Assembly (NCBI RefSeq): GCF_006716085.1
Contig: NZ_VFON01000001.1
Span: forward strand, 1,116,001-1,180,000
Source of the DNA: Leucobacter komagatae
GTDB lineage: Bacteria; Actinomycetota; Actinomycetes; Actinomycetales; Microbacteriaceae
Direction: 5' to 3'
DNA length: 64,000 nt
A program made the position numbers and the translations under genes. Of the stretch, positions 60,350 through 64,000 are shown piece after piece (positions within the stretch are counted from its first letter, which is position 1; the number at the start of each line of letters is the position of its first letter). The notes beneath the pieces were generated by a model that was given only the letters and a program-made list of their open reading frames with translations, searched no databases and was not told the origin of the DNA.

Positions 60350-61135
60350 TTAGCGGTGCTTGAAGTTCGCCTCGCGCTTCTCGGCGAAGGCGCGCATGCC
60401 CTCCGTCTGGTCCTCCGTGGCGAACAGCGCGGCGAACGCGGTGCGCTCGAGCCGGAGGCCCTCGGCGAGCGACGTCTCTTCCGCGGCTTGGAGTGTGCTC
60501 AGCGCGGCCTGCACCGACGGGCGCGACTTCGAGGCGATAACCTCGGCCACCTGCTGCGCGGCTTCGCGCAGCTCGGCCGCGGGCACGACGCGCGAGACGA
60601 GGCCTGAGCGCTCTGCCTCCTCGGCCCCCATCATGCGCCCGGTGAGGATCATGTCGGCGGCCTTGTACTTGCCGATCGCGCGGGGCAGGCGCTGGGTGCC
60701 GCCGAAGCCGGGGATCACGCCGAGGTTGATCTCTGGCTGGCCGAACTTCGCGGAGTCGGCCGCGATGATGATGTCGCACATCATGGCGAGCTCGCAGCCG
60801 CCGCCGAGCGCGAAGCCCGACACCGCGGCGATCGTCGGGGTGAGCATCTGTTCGAAGCCGTTCCAGGTCGAGGTGAGGCCGCCCGCGAGGATGTCTGAGT
60901 ATTCGAGCTCAAGCATCGCCTTGATGTCGGCGCCGGCCGCGAACGCGCGCTCAGACCCCGTGATGACGATTGCGCCGATGTTCGGGTCAGCGTCGAACGC
61001 CGTCGCCGCTTCGACGAGCTCAGCGATGAGGGTGTTGCTCAGGGCGTTGAGCGCCTCGGGCCGGTTCAGCGTGATCGTCGCGACGCGCCCCTGCGTCTCA
61101 GTAATGATTGCGGTGTACTGCGTCTGCTCTGACAT
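60350..61135 (-). CDS. Enoyl-CoA hydratase (crotonase family)
   Basis: A 261-residue crotonase, hydrating trans-2-enoyl-CoA in beta-oxidation. [28 protein letters not shown] (oxyanion hole), [16 protein letters not shown] with the first catalytic Glu region and [15 protein letters not shown] with the second are all intact. ATG at 61135 has GGAG 5 nt upstream. Confidence 0.9.
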   Translation of the reverse strand: MSEQTQYTAIITETQGRVATITLNRPEALNALSNTLIAELVEAATAFDADPNIGAIVITGSERAFAAGADIKAMLELEYSDILAGGLTSTWNGFEQMLTPTIAAVSGFALGGGCELAMMCDIIIAADSAKFGQPEINLGVIPGFGGTQRLPRAIGKYKAADMILTGRMMGAEEAERSGLVSRVVPAAELREAAQQVAEVIASKSRPSVQAALSTLQAAEETSLAEGLRLERTAFAALFATEDQTEGMRAFAEKREANFKHR

Positions 61136-61187
61136 GTTGACTCCATCCGTGCGGGTAGCTTGTCCCTCCACGCTATCGGGTTAGCAG

Positions 61188-62117
61188 TCAGAAATCCGCG
61201 ATGACAATCTTCTTCATCTCGAGCATGCGCGCGTAGGCGCCCGGCCTGTCCATGAGCTCCCCCATGTTCGCGGGGACGATCTGCCAGCTCACCCCGAACT
61301 CGTCGACGAGCCAGCCGCACTGCTCGGCCTCGGGCACTGCCGACAGCCCCGCCCACAGCGCATCGATCTCGGCCTGGTCGGCGCAGTTCACCTGCAGCGA
61401 GACTCCGTTCGTGAAGCCGTGGTCGGTACCCGAGCCGTTGTCTGAGCCCATGAACCACTGGTCGCCGAGCCTGAACTCGCCGAACGCGAGCGCCTCGGCA
61501 CTGGCCGCGCCCGTCGGCGCACCGTACGGGAACTGGGTGCCGACCGCGCTGCCACCAGGGGCGCCGTCGAACAGCGAAACGTAGCGCGCCGCCGCCTCAG
61601 CCGCCCGGTTCTGCGACGGCCCGTCGAACATCAACGCTGGGATGATGAGCGGCCGCGGCTCCCCCTCTGGCCTGGTGAGCATGAGCTGCCAGCTCACCCC
61701 GTAGCGGTCTTGCACCCAGCCGTAGTGGGCGGCGAACGGGTACTCGCCGAGCGGCATCATCACGAAGCCACCCTCGCTGAGCTTCGCCCACAGGGCGTCG
61801 AGCCCGTGTCGCGCAGCGTCTACGTCGTCGCCGAAGAACAGCGGGTCGAAGTTCACCATGAACGAGATTGACGGGTTGGGGGCGAACTCGGGGCCGGCAT
61901 TCACGAGCGCGAGCTGCACGCCCTCGATCTCAATCTCAACGACGAGCGCCTCGCCCGCGAGCTCGCGCTGAAAGTCGAGCAGCCCCTCGCTCGGGTAGCG
62001 CGCCGTGACAGCAGAGCGGGCGTCGAACCCCGCAGCGCCGAACGCATCGGCGTAGCAGGCACCGGCAGCCTCCGCGGTGCGATTACACCAGATATTCGGA
62101 ACGATCTTCTGAGTCAT
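61188..62117 (-). CDS. VOC-family protein with two glyoxalase-like domains
   Basis: A 309-residue protein made of two tandem VOC modules of the PhnB/3-demethylubiquinone-like type. Each half ends with a similar block: HYGWVQDRYGVSWQLML and QCGWLVDEFGVSWQIVP. Metal-binding residues and substrate are not known; members include metallothiol transferases and demethylases. No clear Shine-Dalgarno sequence. The 244-bp gap to its right carries the RHS promoter. Confidence 0.8.
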   Translation of the reverse strand: MTQKIVPNIWCNRTAEAAGACYADAFGAAGFDARSAVTARYPSEGLLDFQRELAGEALVVEIEIEGVQLALVNAGPEFAPNPSISFMVNFDPLFFGDDVDAARHGLDALWAKLSEGGFVMMPLGEYPFAAHYGWVQDRYGVSWQLMLTRPEGEPRPLIIPALMFDGPSQNRAAEAAARYVSLFDGAPGGSAVGTQFPYGAPTGAASAEALAFGEFRLGDQWFMGSDNGSGTDHGFTNGVSLQVNCADQAEIDALWAGLSAVPEAEQCGWLVDEFGVSWQIVPANMGELMDRPGAYARMLEMKKIVIADF

Positions 62118-62226
62118 GCGGCCACCGAGCTTCCCAGGGGTGAGTGCGGGCTAGTGCGAAGACTCTACTCCGTGCGCGGCGCACACGCCAGACCCAACTG
62201 GCGTGCATTCGACGCACTGTCATGGG

Positions 62227-62232
62227 TATACT
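62227..62232 (+). promoter_or_regulatory. Possible -10 element of the RHS gene
   Basis: TATACT is a near-perfect -10 hexamer. TGCATT, 17 bp upstream (62204-62209), could be a weak -35. The leader would be about 125 nt and unusually AT-rich around 62240-62275. Confidence 0.4.
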
Positions 62233-62361
62233 CGCACCTGAGTTCAAACATTCGTTTTGTTGAATTCGTCGTGCACACACCATGTGCTTCCCTGCAACAG
62301 TCAGGCCCACGGGTCGGCACTCTTGACAGGGCAAACGCCCGATACGGCAACAGGAGGACAC

Positions 62362-64000
62362 GTGAGTGAGATGTCGATACTGGATTTCGGCCCGGCTCGG
62401 CTGAAGTTCAACTTTGCGACCGCGGAAGCCTTCGCGACGAAGCTCGGTACCGCGATGACAGAGATCGAATCCGCGCGCTCCTCATTCGCGTCGCAGGCGG
62501 CCCAAGCGCAGGTCGATTTCGCTGGCGTGTTCGCCCAGATCTTCCGCGACCACGTCGGGTGGGCGAACGTCGACGCTGAAAACATCGTCACCTGCTTGAA
62601 GCACGTGCAGCAGCAGGTCAACAAGCTCATTGAGTCAGCGCGGCAGGAGAACGCTGACCGCGACGCGACCCGCACCGCTCGCGGAGAAAAGTACGCCGAG
62701 CTCCTGGTGCAGTATGCCAACGAGCACGAGGCGCTCAGCACTGCATTTGCGCGGAAACCAACGATCGCCGAGGTGCGGGCGCTCGTGCCGTTTACGGCGG
62801 GCACCGCCCCCACCTCGTCGGCCAACGACGTCTCCCTCAGGCAGCGCGACGGGCGCAGCGCCGGCTCACACCGCGCCGGAGGCACGACCTCGGCACGGCC
62901 CGAAAACCTCCGGAAGTTCTCGAGCGCGCAGAACCCGCAGTCGCCCGGGCCGCAGCTGCAGACCTCCGAGATACTCTTCTCAGCCGGCACAGCTGGGTGG
63001 GGAAACGTTTCGACTGGCAATCTCTTCTCAAGCATCAAGCGCTGGTACGACTCGAACGCAGACGACAGGCAGTGGCTCGGTCAGCTCGCGACGGAGTTCG
63101 AGAAGGCCGGCGGCTCGGGCGGCCTGCACAAGCTCGCCGACAGCGCGATCGCGGCGGCCCTGTCTGGCGCGGGCATGTTCCCCACCCGGTCGGGCCTCGA
63201 CCTGCAGCTGCCGCAGACGCTCGGGTCGATGCCGGGCACCGGGTACGCCGCAGACCCGGTGAACACGGCGACCGGAAACTTCATCGAACCCGAGACCGAC
63301 TGCGCGGGCACTGGCCCCGCCGAGCGCCTCACTTTCACGCGCATGTACAACTCGCAGGACGCGGTGGGCGGCGCGTTCGGCCTCGGCTGGTCGTCGACGC
63401 TCGACGTCAGGCTCGAGTTCACCGACGAGCGTGCCGAGTTCGTGATGCACGACGGGCGCCGACTGTTCTTCCCGCGCGACGGCGCCGCGTGGGGGCGCGC
63501 GCTCCACGCCAACGTGTGGCTTGCGGAGGAGCACTGGGATCCTGATAGCGACACTGCGGCCCGCGGTGCCCAGCATGGCGAGCCCGCCGCGCCCCGACTC
63601 GTCGTGCGCGACAACACCGGCGCCTGGTGGGCGTTCACCCGCGCGGGCGCGTGGCTCGCTACCGGGTCGGGGCCCGGCACGACGGTGCGGGTCGAGCGCG
63701 ACGGAGCCGGCCGCGTATCGGCGCTCGCGCACGAGTTCGGGCGCAGGATCACGGTGGCCTATGACGCTTCCGGGGGCCGCCCGGCACGGGTCACGGGCCC
63801 CGACGGGCAGCACACCACGTTCAGCTACGACGACGCCGGCAGGCTCGTCGAGGCTGCCTCCCCCGCTGGCGCTCGGGCGTACCGGTGGAACGACGATGGC
63901 CTCGTCGACCGGGTCACCGGGGCGAACGGCGTCATCGAGTGCGAGAACACCTACGACTCGAAGCAGCGCGTTGTGACCCAGCACACGCCGCACGGGCGCG
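62362..64000 (+). CDS. RHS-repeat polymorphic toxin, N-terminal part (open at window edge)
   Basis: An open frame starts at GTG 62362 (AGGAGG 4 nt upstream) and runs off the window; 546 codons are visible. Residues 1-150 are a helical, WXG100/LXG-like N-terminus (MSEMSILDFGPARLKFNFAT, two long helices with few prolines), which usually directs type VII secretion. A Ser/Gly-rich linker leads to a pre-toxin segment; DPVNTATGNFIEPETD near residue 298, then LTFTRMYNSQDAVGG and FGLGWSSTLDV, is DUF6531, the usual start of an RHS cage. YD-type repeats follow (VAYDASGGRPARVTGPDG, FSYDDAGRLVEAASPAG). The C-terminal toxin and its immunity gene lie beyond the edge. Confidence 0.8.
   Translation, partial: MSEMSILDFGPARLKFNFATAEAFATKLGTAMTEIESARSSFASQAAQAQVDFAGVFAQIFRDHVGWANVDAENIVTCLKHVQQQVNKLIESARQENADRDATRTARGEKYAELLVQYANEHEALSTAFARKPTIAEVRALVPFTAGTAPTSSANDVSLRQRDGRSAGSHRAGGTTSARPENLRKFSSAQNPQSPGPQLQTSEILFSAGTAGWGNVSTGNLFSSIKRWYDSNADDRQWLGQLATEFEKAGGSGGLHKLADSAIAAALSGAGMFPTRSGLDLQLPQTLGSMPGTGYAADPVNTATGNFIEPETDCAGTGPAERLTFTRMYNSQDAVGGAFGLGWSSTLDVRLEFTDERAEFVMHDGRRLFFPRDGAAWGRALHANVWLAEEHWDPDSDTAARGAQHGEPAAPRLVVRDNTGAWWAFTRAGAWLATGSGPGTTVRVERDGAGRVSALAHEFGRRITVAYDASGGRPARVTGPDGQHTTFSYDDAGRLVEAASPAGARAYRWNDDGLVDRVTGANGVIECENTYDSKQRVVTQHTPHGR

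Overview
The window is a GC-rich stretch of actinobacterial chromosome. Gene content and order suggest Microbacteriaceae: a UPF0182 / zincin-like metalloprotease / UvrD2 / NudC neighbourhood, AdnA-AdnB, DUF3107, DUF3117, and an mrp-tatB-methyltransferase block. A Leucobacter-like genus is plausible, but the sequence alone does not settle it. Most of the window is housekeeping. The clearest accessory parts are the chloramphenicol-exporter-like locus with an IS481 relic (10.3-12.1 kb), the amino-acid catabolic island (43.5-52.4 kb) and the start of an RHS polymorphic-toxin gene at the right edge. No rRNA, tRNA or CRISPR array was seen.

Layout. 0-10.3 kb: tail of a peptide transporter, UPF0182 membrane protein, zincin-like protein, a ThiF/TOMM-cyclodehydratase-like protein, UvrD2-like helicase with NudC, and a phosphotransferase-fold protein that has lost catalytic residues. 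10.3-12.1 kb: IS481 relic, Cmx-type exporter and its leader peptide. 12.2-18.7 kb: adnB-adnA recombination helicase-nuclease. 18.8-21.9 kb: penicillin-acylase-family enzyme and DUF3107. 22.0-27.1 kb: AztABCD-type zinc uptake locus with two AztD-like lipoproteins around a Zur-box-like site. 27.2-42.6 kb: CoaBC, NRDE protein, RlmC, ferritin-like protein, DEAD-box helicase, alpha/beta hydrolase, PHP phosphoesterase, SDR, aminopeptidase P, stress protein, MgtE-like/DUF1003/Mrp operon, TatB and an O-methyltransferase. 42.6-43.1 kb: repeat-rich intergenic stretch. 43.5-52.4 kb: second argJ, aldehyde dehydrogenase, polar amino-acid ABC transporter, FCD-type GntR regulator, L-2-hydroxyglutarate oxidase and RocD-like ornithine aminotransferase. 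52.6-62.1 kb: citrate synthase, ferredoxin, acyl-CoA ligase, A24 peptidase, argCJB, enoyl-CoA hydratase and a VOC protein. 62.36 kb to the edge: RHS toxin.

How the genes work together. The 43.5-52.4 kb island reads as one regulated unit: a five-gene operon (binding protein, permease, ATPase, aldehyde dehydrogenase, ArgJ), a co-oriented FCD regulator, and the divergent lhgO-rocD pair. A palindrome (GTTGCATGCAAC) sits on the -35 element of the operon promoter. I infer uptake and breakdown of ornithine or an N-acetylated relative towards glutamate/2-oxoglutarate. This is the best candidate for an undescribed system here.

Regulation. At least ten genes start 6-7 nt after a TANNNT hexamer with no usable Shine-Dalgarno sequence, the expected layout of leaderless mRNAs. 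The exporter gene is preceded by a 21-codon leader ORF that itself has such a leaderless promoter and overlaps mutually exclusive stem-loops, consistent with translation attenuation.
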